In this document: positions 45,411-54,200 of the stretch, one piece after another
How the letters are laid out: the number at the start of each line of letters is the position of its first letter
Position numbering within the stretch: position 1 is the stretch's first letter
NCBI RefSeq assembly: GCF_947499945.1
Contig: NZ_CANMQD010000002.1
Span: 434,001 to 498,000, forward strand
Reading direction: 5' to 3'
Source: an uncultured Sulfitobacter sp.
GTDB lineage: Bacteria > Pseudomonadota > Alphaproteobacteria > Rhodobacterales > Rhodobacteraceae
Length of the DNA: 64,000 bases
Made by a program: the position numbers and the translations under genes
The notes under the pieces: generated by a model
Databases searched by the model: none
Told to the model about the DNA's origin: nothing
The model's input: only the letters and a program-made list of their open reading frames with translations

Positions 45411-47372
45411 TCAAACATCCAACTCCTCCACAAATCGCGCGTTCTCTTGAATATACTGGAAGCGCAGCTCCGGCTTCTTCCCCATCAACCGCTCGACCAG
45501 ATCTGACGTCTCGCCCGGTGTGTCTTCCTGAACCGTCACCTTAATCAGCTTGCGCGTGGCCGGGTCCATTGTGGTCTCTTTGAGGTCCTTCGCGTCCATC
45601 TCGCCCAGACCCTTAAAGCGTTGCAAGTCGATCTTGCCCTTACCGCCAAGGCCCTTTTCCAGATACATATCCTTCTCCGCATCATCTGCCACATAAACGC
45701 GGCGCGCCCCTTGGGTCAGGCGAAACAGCGGCGGACAGGCCAGATACAGATGTCCGTGGTCGATCATCGGCCGCATCTGTGTGTAGAAGAACGTCATCAG
45801 CAGCGCCGCAATATGTGCGCCGTCCACATCCGCGTCGGTCATGATGATGATCTTGTCATAGCGCAGATCGTCGAGGTTGAATTTCGTGCCCATGCCAACG
45901 CCCAAGGCCTCGCACAGATCGTTGATCTCCGAGTTGGTGTGCAGTTTCGAGGACGCCGCCCCCAGCACGTTCAAAATCTTACCCTTGAGCGGCAAGAGTG
46001 CCTGATTGACCCGATTACGCGCCCCCTTGCCAGAGCCGCCAGCGGAATCGCCCTCCACAATAAACAGCTCTGTGCCTTCGCGCGTCTTGGACGTACAATC
46101 CGTCAGCTTTCCAGGCAGGCGCAGCTTTTTGGTCGCAGATTTCCGCGCCGTTTCCTTTTCCTGCCGCCGCTTGAGCCGCTCTTCGGCTCGCAGCACTAGA
46201 AAATCAAGGATCGCGCCCGCAGATTTCGTATCCGCTGCCAGCCAGTTGTCAAAGTGGTCGCGCACGGCGTTCTCGACCATCCGCTGTGCATCCACAGTGG
46301 CCAATCGGTCCTTGGTCTGGCCCACAAATTCAGGTTCGCGGATAAAGATCGAGACCAGCGCACAACCGCCCGTAATCAAATCCTCCCGCGTGATTGTGCT
46401 GGCCTTTTTGTTCGAGATCAGCTCGCCGTAGCCCTTGATCCCTTTGAGGATCGCCGCCCAGAACCCCGCCTCATGCGTCCCGCCCTCTGGCGTGGGCACG
46501 GTGTTACAGTAGGACTGGATGAACCCGTCACGGGATGGCGTCCAGTTGATCGCCCATTCCACCTTGCCGGGCTGGCCGAATTTCTCTTTGAAATCCACCG
46601 AGCCGCAGAACGGGATTTCGGCGTATGTCGAGGATTTGGCCATCACTTCATTGAGGTAATCCGCCAGACCATTGGGGAAGTGGAACGTCGCCTCCTGGGC
46701 CATATCTCCATCAGGCAGGGCGGACTTCCAGCGGATCTCAACACCGGAGAAGAGAAACGCCTTGGACCGCGCCATCGAGAAGAGCCGTGAGGGGCGCAGT
46801 TGCAGATTGCCGAAAATCTCGGGATCAGGATGGAAGGTCACGGCAGTACCGCGTCGGTTCGGGGCTGCACCAATCTTCTCCAGCTTGCCCTGCGGCACAC
46901 CGCGGGAGAACTCCATCGCAAACAGCTCGCGATTCTTCGCTACTTCCACCCGCAAATGATCGCTCAAAGCGTTGACCACTGATGAGCCAACCCCGTTCAA
47001 ACCACCCGACGTCTCGTAGTTGTCGCCAGAAAACTTACCGCCCGCATTCAGCGTACAGAAGATAATCTCCAGCGCGGATTTGGTCGGGTCCTTGGGGTGC
47101 GGATCAATTGGAATACCGCGCCCGTTGTCTCGCACGGTGACATGGCCATTATCGTGCAGCTCAAGCTCGATCCACGTGGCATGTCCCGCGACGGCCTCAT
47201 CCATCGAGTTGTCGATGATTTCCGCCACCATGTGGTGCAACGCGCGATCATCCTTACCGCCGATGTACATTCCGGGCCGCAGGCGTACATGCTCCATATC
47301 CTCCAACACTTGGATCGAGGAGGCATCATACTCGGACGGCTTTGGCGTGTTGCCGGAGAGGAGATCGGACAT
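45411..47372 (-). CDS. parE: DNA topoisomerase IV subunit B
   Basis: A 653-residue ATPase subunit of topoisomerase IV, which decatenates daughter chromosomes with ParC (not in the window). The GHKL ATPase domain shows EIIDNSMDEAVAGHA, DNGRGIPIDPHPK and GGLNGVGSSVVNALS. The transducer has GQTKDRL, and the TOPRIM domain has EGDSAGGSGKGARNR and DADVDGAHIAALL. PHPKDP in the ATP-lid region fits ParE rather than GyrB. The start at 47372 (MSDLLSG) is taken; an upstream in-frame extension is glutamine-rich and unlikely. Divergent from dddL. Confidence 0.94.
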   Translation of the reverse strand: MSDLLSGNTPKPSEYDASSIQVLEDMEHVRLRPGMYIGGKDDRALHHMVAEIIDNSMDEAVAGHATWIELELHDNGHVTVRDNGRGIPIDPHPKDPTKSALEIIFCTLNAGGKFSGDNYETSGGLNGVGSSVVNALSDHLRVEVAKNRELFAMEFSRGVPQGKLEKIGAAPNRRGTAVTFHPDPEIFGNLQLRPSRLFSMARSKAFLFSGVEIRWKSALPDGDMAQEATFHFPNGLADYLNEVMAKSSTYAEIPFCGSVDFKEKFGQPGKVEWAINWTPSRDGFIQSYCNTVPTPEGGTHEAGFWAAILKGIKGYGELISNKKASTITREDLITGGCALVSIFIREPEFVGQTKDRLATVDAQRMVENAVRDHFDNWLAADTKSAGAILDFLVLRAEERLKRRQEKETARKSATKKLRLPGKLTDCTSKTREGTELFIVEGDSAGGSGKGARNRVNQALLPLKGKILNVLGAASSKLHTNSEINDLCEALGVGMGTKFNLDDLRYDKIIIMTDADVDGAHIAALLMTFFYTQMRPMIDHGHLYLACPPLFRLTQGARRVYVADDAEKDMYLEKGLGGKGKIDLQRFKGLGEMDAKDLKETTMDPATRKLIKVTVQEDTPGETSDLVERLMGKKPELRFQYIQENARFVEELDV

Positions 47373-47544
47373 GGGATAAGCCTGCTGCTGTTGCTTTTGA
47401 TTAGCGCGTATTTTGACAGGTGCGGTGCGGCGGGGCAATCGCCGACATTGCTTTATCCACTGCTAATATCGCCGCTGTGGCGGTTTTCCTCTTTGCGCGT
47501 TTCCATTCCCGCGCTAGGTCACGCTTAACTCACGGAGCGACGCC

Positions 47545-48216
47545 ATGGACACCACCCCGCAGACCGACCCCACATTGCGCGATATGCCCAACTGGCGCTA
47601 TCTGCTGCAAGAATATGACGAACTCTACCGCTACCTCCCCGCAGGGGGCAGTGACCGCATTCGCTCCCACCAGCGCAAGGTTCGCGAAGCCATTAGCCGC
47701 TTGCTCAAAAAGAACGCGACCATCCGCCTCCAACCCCGCGCCGAAAAGCCTGTTACCGCGCATTTGCGCCGTGCATTGGACGAAGGACGCCAAGGCGTGC
47801 TTGCCCCCGTGGTCCGCGCTTTTGACGCGCTCGACAGTCAACTCAGCTGGCAATACGGATATGAAAAAGTACCCAAGGGCCTCGCCAACAGCTATGCCTA
47901 CGCGGAGCTTGCAGGGCAAAATGGGCCAATCATCAGTGACGAAATCATCCTCGGCGTGGTCCTCTTTGCGCCGGGTTGCACCTATCCCGCCCACGCGCAC
48001 AAAGGGATCACCGAAAGCTATGTCTGTCTGTCAGGTGCGGTGTCCGAAAACCACCAAGGCGTTTATGTTCCGGGTTCCATGATCTTCAACCCGCCCGACC
48101 ATCTACACCGCATTACCGTTGGCGACCGAGAGCCTGCACTCCTTGCCTATGCGTGGATCGGGGATAAGGCAGATTTGCACGAACAAAAGATGGTATTCAC
48201 CCGCACGCGCAAGTGA
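47545..48216 (+). CDS. dddL: Probable DMSP lyase DddL
   Basis: A 223-residue cupin-type protein that matches DddL in length and layout. The N-terminal helical part is DMPNWRYLLQEYDELYRYLP and AGGSDRIRSHQRKVREA. A C-terminal cupin follows, with GCTYPAHAHKGITESYVCLSG fitting the first cupin motif (metal ligands His150, His152, Glu157) and NPPDHLHRIT giving His188. DddL cleaves dimethylsulfoniopropionate to dimethyl sulfide and acrylate. GGAG precedes ATG 47545. It is divergent from parE, with no acuI, acuR or DMSP transporter beside it. Other cupins are possible, but the whole-length resemblance is strong. Confidence 0.85.
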   Translation: MDTTPQTDPTLRDMPNWRYLLQEYDELYRYLPAGGSDRIRSHQRKVREAISRLLKKNATIRLQPRAEKPVTAHLRRALDEGRQGVLAPVVRAFDALDSQLSWQYGYEKVPKGLANSYAYAELAGQNGPIISDEIILGVVLFAPGCTYPAHAHKGITESYVCLSGAVSENHQGVYVPGSMIFNPPDHLHRITVGDREPALLAYAWIGDKADLHEQKMVFTRTRK

Positions 48217-48353
48217 GCATGTAACCTTTTCGCTTCGAAGAGTCGGGCAGTTTCGAGCCTATTTTCCGGGATGCAGCGCGAAGTTCGAACGGCAGCAATC
48301 GATACCATCCAGCTACACTTTTTGTCGTTGAGCTGAAGTTGCGCCAACAAAAA

Positions 48354-48385
48354 CCGAAGTCCACCAAATCTTCGGCGGACTTCGG
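48354..48385 (-). terminator. Rho-independent terminator of the MBL gene
   Basis: CCGAAGTCC (48354-48362) pairs with GGACTTCGG (48377-48385), 9 base pairs. Read on the minus strand it is followed by TTTTTG. It lies just beyond the MBL gene and could also stop read-through from dddL. Confidence 0.85.
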
Positions 48386-48404
48386 GTGATCAACACTTAG
48401 TGGA

Positions 48405-49307
48405 TCACCAACCCATGTGGTAGTAAGCCCATATGCGTTCGATGTTCATCGGCAGCCAAGCGTCATAGGCGCGCCAGTGTTCATACTTAGGAAGCTTCAC
48501 TGTCTGCTGTAGCTCGTCCGGACTGTGAGTTCCCGCATCCATTGCAGATTTTACAGCGGCCATAAGATCCTCGATATATTCACGCTGTTCCGTCACGACG
48601 GCCGCCAGTTCGATTGCGGGTTCGAACTCTGGACCGTGGCCAGTGATTACATAGTCGTAGTCTGTCGCTTCGATTTCTTTAAGAGAGCGGACCCACTCAT
48701 CGGGCCAAAAGTCAGGCATCATCCTGAATGCCACCCGACGCGGTGTAACAATATCGACAACGAATATAATTTGTTCTTCGGGCAACCGCATCACGACTAA
48801 GCTTTCACCATGATTGGGGCCAAAGTATTCAAGCTCAACGGTTCGCCCACCTAACTCTACCGTGTAGGTGTCTGCAAAAGTGATGTCGGGCAGGGGAATG
48901 GTCGGATTGGGGTGATCGCCCAATTCCTTTGCCACGTTTTCATGCCCGATGAACTCAACGCCTTCACCATCTAGCATGACGCCTCCGCCAATGTGATCAT
49001 GGTGATTATGGCTGTAGATAACGTATCGGATCGGTTTATCCGTGATTTTGGTGATTTCAGCTTTCAACAGCTTTGCCGCCTTGGGATTCATCGGATCTGT
49101 TGCAATCACTCCGTCGTCAGTAACGATGAAGAAATTGCGGTAAACCCACCAACGAAAAACGTAGATGCCGTCGCCAATGGAGGTAACGCTATGGCCAAAC
49201 GACTCACCGCCGACGGGTGCGTCTACCGGATAATCTGTTGCGGCCAAAGCTGTTTGCGTGAGCCCCAACGAACAGAGCAGAGTCAGTATTTGCAATAAGC
49301 GCTTCAT
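48405..49307 (-). CDS. Exported MBL-fold metallo-hydrolase
   Basis: A 300-residue protein with a signal peptide (to about residue 22, TALA) and a metallo-beta-lactamase domain. SHNHHDHIGG gives His100, His102, Asp104 and His105. GPNHGES supplies His166, and VITGHGPEF the third-site histidine. The layout resembles periplasmic quinoprotein-relay or glyoxalase-like MBL enzymes rather than drug-degrading lactamases; the substrate is unknown. Base composition is more AT-rich than the surroundings. It lies 21 bases downstream of a MarR regulator on the same strand, so the pair forms one unit. Confidence 0.85.
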   Translation of the reverse strand: MKRLLQILTLLCSLGLTQTALAATDYPVDAPVGGESFGHSVTSIGDGIYVFRWWVYRNFFIVTDDGVIATDPMNPKAAKLLKAEITKITDKPIRYVIYSHNHHDHIGGGVMLDGEGVEFIGHENVAKELGDHPNPTIPLPDITFADTYTVELGGRTVELEYFGPNHGESLVVMRLPEEQIIFVVDIVTPRRVAFRMMPDFWPDEWVRSLKEIEATDYDYVITGHGPEFEPAIELAAVVTEQREYIEDLMAAVKSAMDAGTHSPDELQQTVKLPKYEHWRAYDAWLPMNIERIWAYYHMGW

Positions 49308-49328
49308 GAAAGTCTCCTATATTTAATG

Positions 49329-49796
49329 TTAAAGGGACGAGACGGTCTTGTTGGCGTTTCCAAGAATTTTCTTGATCATTTCGATGTGCTGCTCGACATC
49401 TTCAGGTGCGATCCCAGCCGCAAATTGCGCATTGACGGACTCGGATTCTTGCGCGACCTCAACAGAAACTGCTTGGCCTTTGGGCGTCAGTCGCAAAGAA
49501 ACTGAGCGCCTGTCATCACCAGTTTGGTGACGGGTTATCAGCTTCTCTGCCTCAAGTTTGTCCAGCAACCTTGTGATGGCCGCCCGATCAAGACTGAGAA
49601 ACTTGGCCAATTCGGACGGCGTCAATTTTTCATCATAATGGATCGAACCAAGCACTGCCCAAGCGACACGAGTTATTCCGAAACGCGCTAAACGCTTATT
49701 AAACTCAGCCTCCATTGTCCGAGCTGCGAGAGATGTCCAGTAGCCAAGGCTTTTGTGAATTGACGGGGACATTAATTCTGGAGAGTGAGATTTCAT
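49329..49796 (-). CDS. MarR-family regulator
   Basis: A 155-residue winged-helix regulator. The recognition region is LTPSELAKFLSLDRAAITRLLDKLE (about 58-82), followed by the wing residues HQTGDDRRSVSLRLTPKG. A cluster of palindromic half-sites lies directly upstream (49803-49824), which suggests autorepression and control of the downstream MBL hydrolase. Start uncertain: ATG 49796 or the in-frame ATG 49772 (MSPSIH), neither with a strong ribosome-binding site. MarR proteins usually respond to phenolic or other small ligands; none can be named here. Confidence 0.87.
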   Translation of the reverse strand: MKSHSPELMSPSIHKSLGYWTSLAARTMEAEFNKRLARFGITRVAWAVLGSIHYDEKLTPSELAKFLSLDRAAITRLLDKLEAEKLITRHQTGDDRRSVSLRLTPKGQAVSVEVAQESESVNAQFAAGIAPEDVEQHIEMIKKILGNANKTVSSL

Positions 49797-50036
49797 TATT
49801 AGTTGATAGTATCAATTATTGATAAGGTCAAGTAATTTGATTGCGAGTTAGACCTCCTGTGCTGAAACCAGTTAGAGAACTGCAAGACCTCGAAAGCAGC
49901 CATTCAGAATTCTTGCCTTACAGCAGAAAAGCCCGCAGACGGGACTCCCAAAACGGTCATGATGAAAAGAGACGTCGCCTATGGTTATCTTTTTAGGTTA
50001 AGCTTTCGCGAAAGTCCTATCACCGAAAGCATCCCC
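49797..50036 (+). other. AT-rich divergent promoter gap
   Basis: This 240-base gap between the marR gene and the AhpD-like gene contains the palindromes at 49803-49824 and no convincing gene. The open frame upstream of 50037 (from 49959) has no ribosome-binding site at its ATG and lacks similarity to the AhpD-like family start. Confidence 0.5.
49803..49824. promoter_or_regulatory. Operator-like overlapping palindromes before marR
   Basis: TTGATA-G-TATCAA-TTA-TTGATA: three alternating copies of the same 6-base half-site in 22 bases, starting 6 bases upstream of the first possible MarR start codon. This is the expected size and position for a MarR dimer (or two) repressing its own promoter. 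Confidence 0.6.
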
Positions 50037-50645
50037 ATGGCCTGGATCAAAACCATCCCCTTCGACGCCGCCACTGGCAAGCTCAAAGACCTCTACAAGC
50101 GTGTCACTGGCCCCGACAACAATGTCGATAATATCATGATGATGCACTCTCTGCGCCCCCACACGATGGAGGCGCATATGGCGGTCTATAAATACGTCCT
50201 GCACCACCGCGACAACACGATCTCCAAGTGGTTTCTTGAGGCGCTGGGCGTCTGGGTCTCGCACCTCAACGGCTGTAATTACTGTGTCGAGCATCACTTC
50301 GCGGGCATGAAACGGCTGCTCGCCGACGATCCCCGCTCGGAGGCCTTGCGGACGGCGATAGAGGATACCGACATTCCCGCCATGCCACTCGATGCCCGCC
50401 AACATGCCGCAATGCGCTATGCTCAACGTCTCACCCAATCGCCCAACGATATGGTCCAAATGGATGTGGAGGCCCTGCGTATGGCAGGCTGGAACGATGG
50501 CGAGATCCTAGAGATCAACCAAGTCACTGCCTATTTCTCCTACGCCAACCGCACCGTTTTGGGCCTTGGCTGCTCTACCGACGGTGACATCATCGGCCTC
50601 AGCCCCAACAACAGCGCCGATCCTGACGACTGGAATCACAGCTAG
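50037..50645 (+). CDS. AhpD-like peroxidase-related protein
   Basis: A 202-residue all-helical protein of the carboxymuconolactone-decarboxylase/AhpD superfamily. SHLNGCNYCVEHHFAGMKRLL holds the catalytic Cys80-x-x-Cys83 and His87. The N-terminal AWIKTIPFDAATGKLKDLYK and a C-terminal NRTVLGLGCSTDGDIIGLSP tail are typical of uncharacterised peroxidase-related enzymes. It probably reduces peroxides or transfers thiol electrons. ATG 50037 chosen by homology; the ribosome-binding site is weak. Confidence 0.87.
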   Translation: MAWIKTIPFDAATGKLKDLYKRVTGPDNNVDNIMMMHSLRPHTMEAHMAVYKYVLHHRDNTISKWFLEALGVWVSHLNGCNYCVEHHFAGMKRLLADDPRSEALRTAIEDTDIPAMPLDARQHAAMRYAQRLTQSPNDMVQMDVEALRMAGWNDGEILEINQVTAYFSYANRTVLGLGCSTDGDIIGLSPNNSADPDDWNHS

Positions 50646-50747
50646 GGGTGCGCCCTAGCCGTTTGGCAGGCATCAATCCTTTCAAGTCTGCTGTGCGGAC
50701 AAAGCGTGCATTCGCTGCGTTTGCGCGAAGGTCTAATTTTGGAATGG

Positions 50748-51134
50748 CTAGCTCATGGCGATGACTTCGATTTCGACCAGCCAAGAGGGATCGAGTGTTG
50801 TAACGACTATTGCCGTAGTAGGCACTGCCCGACCACCTAGGGCCTTCTCTCGTGCGGTTTGGTTTCTCTCGGCGTATTCGGGTCGGGCTAGGTAGCTGGT
50901 GAGCCGCACGATGTTCGAAACAGACATCTCGGCCTCCGTCAGGATGCGCTGAATGTTTGTCCAGATAAGTTTGAGCTGTTCGTCCAAGCTCGCTGGGGCT
51001 GACCCATCTTCGGCCAAGCCCATTGTTCCACTGACAAAAAGTTGTCTCGATGCTCCAGTCACTTCCATCGCGTGAACGTAGTCGCGCGTTGCCGGGTAAA
51101 TTCCGGTCGTGGGGTTGATTTCTCGGGTCTTCAT
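50748..51134 (-). CDS. Rid-family protein lacking the usual catalytic arginine
   Basis: A 128-residue YjgF/RidA-fold protein (FVSGTMGLAEDGSAPASLDE; SNIVRLTSYLARPEY; PTTAIVVTTLDPSWLVEIE). RidA deaminases carry an arginine before the final strand (in the VARLP-type segment); here that position reads TTLD, so classical enamine/imine deaminase activity is doubtful and a divergent Rid subfamily is more likely. It is divergent from an Lrp-family gene with a 68-base shared promoter region, a common pairing of Rid proteins with amino-acid-sensing regulators. Confidence 0.85.
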   Translation of the reverse strand: MKTREINPTTGIYPATRDYVHAMEVTGASRQLFVSGTMGLAEDGSAPASLDEQLKLIWTNIQRILTEAEMSVSNIVRLTSYLARPEYAERNQTAREKALGGRAVPTTAIVVTTLDPSWLVEIEVIAMS

Positions 51135-51152
51135 CTGAATATCCTTTCGCTA

Positions 51153-51165
51153 TAACTGCAAGTTA
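51153..51165. promoter_or_regulatory. Small inverted repeat in the Rid/Lrp divergent promoter
   Basis: TAACT-GCA-AGTTA, arms of five bases, lies 18 bases upstream of the Rid gene start and 37 bases before the Lrp start. It is a possible Lrp-type operator; short enough to occur by chance. Confidence 0.3.
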
Positions 51166-51202
51166 CGGAATAGATAATGCATAAAAAGGCAAAATCGGCG
51201 GT

Positions 51203-51730
51203 ATGAAGAGAGAAACAAAAGATGTTCAGCAGACAGCGCCTACCAAGCGTCCGCTGGACACATTTGACCGAAAGATATTAGCCGCCCTCAATCTCGATGG
51301 CCGCGCCACGTACGCCTATATCGGCGAGCAAGTCGGACTTTCGGCTCCTGCTGTGCATGAGCGTGTCAAGCGATTGAGGCGATACGCGATAAAGGGCATC
51401 GGCGCACAACTTGACGGTCCGGCTTGTGGAAAGAACTTCCTCGCATTTGTGCATGTTGATGCGGATGGCTGGGGAAAGAGCGAGCGCATGATGGGACTTC
51501 GTGACCTTCCTGAGATTGAAGAAATGCACTCCGTTGCCGGAGATACCTGCGTCATCATGAAAGTACGCACCGCGAACGCACAGGCACTAGAGGAGTTATT
51601 GGCTCAGCTTTATGTTCTCCCAGGCGTCAGGGGCACCAAAAGCTACGTAGTTCTGTCAACCTATCTAGAGCGCGGGGTTCAAGCAGAGCTCACTACCCAG
51701 TGGCCCGACGTGCCACTGCCGACGAAGTGA
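51203..51730 (+). CDS. Lrp/AsnC-family regulator
   Basis: A 175-residue regulator. An N-terminal helix-turn-helix (about 20-65) contains FDRKILAALNLDGRATYAYI and GLSAPAVHERVKRLRR, and a RAM (amino-acid-binding) domain follows (about 80-160: EEMHSVAGDTCVIMKVRTAN). Many Lrp-type proteins control a divergent gene, here the Rid-family gene, which suggests control of amino-acid or imine metabolism. Effector unknown. The extra N-terminal 18 residues are polar and may be dispensable. Confidence 0.9.
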   Translation: MKRETKDVQQTAPTKRPLDTFDRKILAALNLDGRATYAYIGEQVGLSAPAVHERVKRLRRYAIKGIGAQLDGPACGKNFLAFVHVDADGWGKSERMMGLRDLPEIEEMHSVAGDTCVIMKVRTANAQALEELLAQLYVLPGVRGTKSYVVLSTYLERGVQAELTTQWPDVPLPTK

Positions 51731-51818
51731 AGCAGTCATTCATGCCAAGCGCAGCATCGGTTACTTTAGGCTCTTATGGGACATTGGACTCAGCCTCACA
51801 GACACCCCATCTGCATCC

Positions 51819-52691
51819 TCACCCCAGCCAGCCAAGCACCGCATCCGCCACCTCTTGCGGTTTTTGATGGTGCAGCCAGTGATCCACGCCCGCAATCTCC
51901 ACCCGTGTCAGATCAGGCGCATACTCCTCCAAACCTTCGGTTGTCTCTGGCAGCAGCGCCGTATCCGCTGTCCCCCAAATCAGCAGGTGGGGGCAGCGCA
52001 CTTGCAACCGCGCAGGATCAAACACCAAGCCCTGAATGGCTTCTCCCGACTGTCCGATCTTGAGCGGCGAGGCGCGGTACCAATTCACCATCCCGCGCAA
52101 CCCCGCCGCATCGCGCCATGCCGCCTTATATCCTGCTAGCGTCTCACCGCTGAGCCAGTCCATATCCATATGCGCCGAGAACAAGCCCATCAGCTTGGCA
52201 AAATCATCGGCAGCCAGAATATTCTCTGACCCTTTACGCCGCAGGAAGTGGATGTACTGCGAGGCATCTGTTTGCGGCCCGCCTTTGGCCAATTCGCGCT
52301 GGAACGGGGCAGGGTGCACACCGTTCATGATGATCAACTTGGACACCAGATCAGGCCGTCCGATGGTCAGCGCATAAGCCACAGACGCGCCCCAGTCATG
52401 GCCCAGCACAATGATCGGCTCTTCGCCAATAAGCGCCACCAGATCGGACACTAGAAGCGCCGTTTTGTAGAGCGCAGGATCGGCAGGTCGCCAGCTTTGC
52501 CCGTATCCGCGCTGGTCGGGCGCGATGCAATGGAAGCGCTCGGCCAGCAGCGGCGCCAAATCGTTCCACGCGCCCGAATATTCAGGGAACCCGTGCAGCA
52601 TCAAAATTCTGGGTGCTTTCTTGTCCCCCCAATGGCGTACGAAAAACGCCTCCCCGTTCAACTCGACCGTCTCTGTCCAATGCTCGCCCAT
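51819..52691 (-). CDS. Alpha/beta-hydrolase, epoxide-hydrolase/dehalogenase-like
   Basis: A 290-residue hydrolase with the oxyanion motif LHGFPEYSGAW (33-41), nucleophile Asp99 in VLGHDWGASVAYAL, a lid domain (about 130-210), the acid region WGTADTALLPE and the catalytic histidine in AGVDHWLHHQ near the C-terminus. An aspartate nucleophile and HGFPE fit epoxide hydrolases and haloalkane dehalogenases. Tryptophan directly after the nucleophile is compatible with both, so I do not choose. Divergent from the MATE pump. Confidence 0.88.
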   Translation of the reverse strand: MGEHWTETVELNGEAFFVRHWGDKKAPRILMLHGFPEYSGAWNDLAPLLAERFHCIAPDQRGYGQSWRPADPALYKTALLVSDLVALIGEEPIIVLGHDWGASVAYALTIGRPDLVSKLIIMNGVHPAPFQRELAKGGPQTDASQYIHFLRRKGSENILAADDFAKLMGLFSAHMDMDWLSGETLAGYKAAWRDAAGLRGMVNWYRASPLKIGQSGEAIQGLVFDPARLQVRCPHLLIWGTADTALLPETTEGLEEYAPDLTRVEIAGVDHWLHHQKPQEVADAVLGWLG

Positions 52692-52829
52692 GTCACATCC
52701 TCCCGATTGTTGAGACCAGCCTAGGTCAGCACGGCCCGTTTACACAATCATACCGCCCCGTTGTGACGCAACATCACAAACGCCAATTCGCGCCTTTCGC
52801 AGCCGCAGATTTGAGCCTAGACAGGCGCT

Positions 52830-54200
52830 ATGCTCAAAATCATGTCCACCCCCGCGCACATCCGCGCCATTGCCGTTCTGGGCCTGCCCCTCATCGGCGG
52901 GCACATCGCGCAGATGGCGATTGGTGTGACTGATACGGTCATGCTTGGTCGGTACGGGGTCGAGGAACTGGCCGCCGTGACGCTGGCCTCGACCTATTTC
53001 TTTGTGCTGTTTATTTTCGGCTCGGGCTTTGCTTGGGCCGTGATGCCTATGGTCGCCAGCTTTCAGGCCGAAGGGGATGAGACGTCTATCCGCCGCGCCA
53101 CGCGCATGGGCCTATGGCTCAGCTTTGCTTTTGCGCTGTTGGCGCTGCCGCTGATGATCTTTTCTGCACCGATCCTGCGCCTTATGGGGCAGGGGGAGGA
53201 TGTGGTGACCAACGGCGCACTCTATCTCTCGGTGGCAGGCTGGGGCATTTTGCCTGCACTGTTTGTCATGGTGTTAAAATCCTATCTCGCCGCCCTTGAG
53301 CGTACGCAAGTAGTGCTTTGGATCACAGTCGTCGCCGCTGTGGTAAATGCATTGGTCAATTACGCGCTCATTTTTGGCAACTGGGGCGCACCTGAACTGG
53401 GCATCTTCGGTGCAGCGATCGCATCACTGAGCACGCAAGTTGTCTCACTGATCGGTGTGGTGATCTATGTGCGTCTCGCGCTGCCCGAACATGATCTCTT
53501 CCGCCGCATCTGGGCCGCTGATCGAAATATGCTCCGGCGGGTGTTTGTCCTCGGTTGGCCGATCTCCATCACCGCGCTGAGCGAGGTCGGTCTCTTCGCT
53601 GCCGCCGCTTTTATGATGGGCCGGCTCGGCACTGTTCCCCTCGCGGCCCATGGCATCGCGATGCAGCTCACCTCGCTGACCTTCATGGTTCACCTCGGTC
53701 TTAGTAACGCAGCCACAGTGCGTGCTGGCAATGCCTACAGCCGCATCGACGCGCCCCATCTCGCACGCGGCGCATTCGTGGTCACGATGATGTCACTCAC
53801 CTTTGCCGTTCTCACGGTAAGCCTGTTCATCTTGCTGCCCGAGTTTTTCATCGATATCATCATCCCGAAGGATGAACCCGACCGCGCCGAAATCCTCTCC
53901 ATCGGAGTAGGGCTGCTGTTCATGGCGGGTTTGTTTCAACTGGCCGATGGAACTCAGGCCATCGCCCTTGGCACTCTGCGCGGGGTGCAGGACACACGCC
54001 TGCCCATGGTTTATGCCGCATTCAGCTATTGGGTGGTGGGTGTGCCAACTGCTTATGTGCTGTGCTTTACCTTTGGATGGGGCGGCATAGGCATTTGGGC
54101 TGGCCTTGCCATTGGCCTTGGCGTGGCGGCAATCCTGCTCAACTGGCGCTTCTGGCGAACTGTTTTGCCAAGCATAGCCAGAAAACAGATCGACGCCTAG
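52830..54200 (+). CDS. MATE-family efflux transporter
   Basis: A 456-residue, twelve-helix Na+/H+-coupled multidrug and toxin extruder. LGLPLIGGHIAQMAIGVTDTVMLGRYG opens the first MatE repeat (about 10-165). The second repeat (about 235-395) contains GWPISITALSEVGLFAAAAF and FQLADGTQAIALGTLRGVQDT, with the conserved acidic sites in helices 1 and 10. ATG 52830 or 52842 may be used. It ends tail to tail with the next gene (4-base overlap of stops). Substrates unknown; cationic drugs are usual. Confidence 0.92.
   Translation: MLKIMSTPAHIRAIAVLGLPLIGGHIAQMAIGVTDTVMLGRYGVEELAAVTLASTYFFVLFIFGSGFAWAVMPMVASFQAEGDETSIRRATRMGLWLSFAFALLALPLMIFSAPILRLMGQGEDVVTNGALYLSVAGWGILPALFVMVLKSYLAALERTQVVLWITVVAAVVNALVNYALIFGNWGAPELGIFGAAIASLSTQVVSLIGVVIYVRLALPEHDLFRRIWAADRNMLRRVFVLGWPISITALSEVGLFAAAAFMMGRLGTVPLAAHGIAMQLTSLTFMVHLGLSNAATVRAGNAYSRIDAPHLARGAFVVTMMSLTFAVLTVSLFILLPEFFIDIIIPKDEPDRAEILSIGVGLLFMAGLFQLADGTQAIALGTLRGVQDTRLPMVYAAFSYWVVGVPTAYVLCFTFGWGGIGIWAGLAIGLGVAAILLNWRFWRTVLPSIARKQIDA

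Noticed and set aside
47453..47461. Single DnaA-box-like TTATCCACT upstream of dddL
   Set aside because: One isolated near-match is expected by chance.
52761..52779. Crp/Fnr-type site TTGTGA-N7-TCACAA between the hydrolase and MATE genes
   Set aside because: The spacer is seven bases instead of six, and neither neighbour is a typical target; likely chance symmetry.
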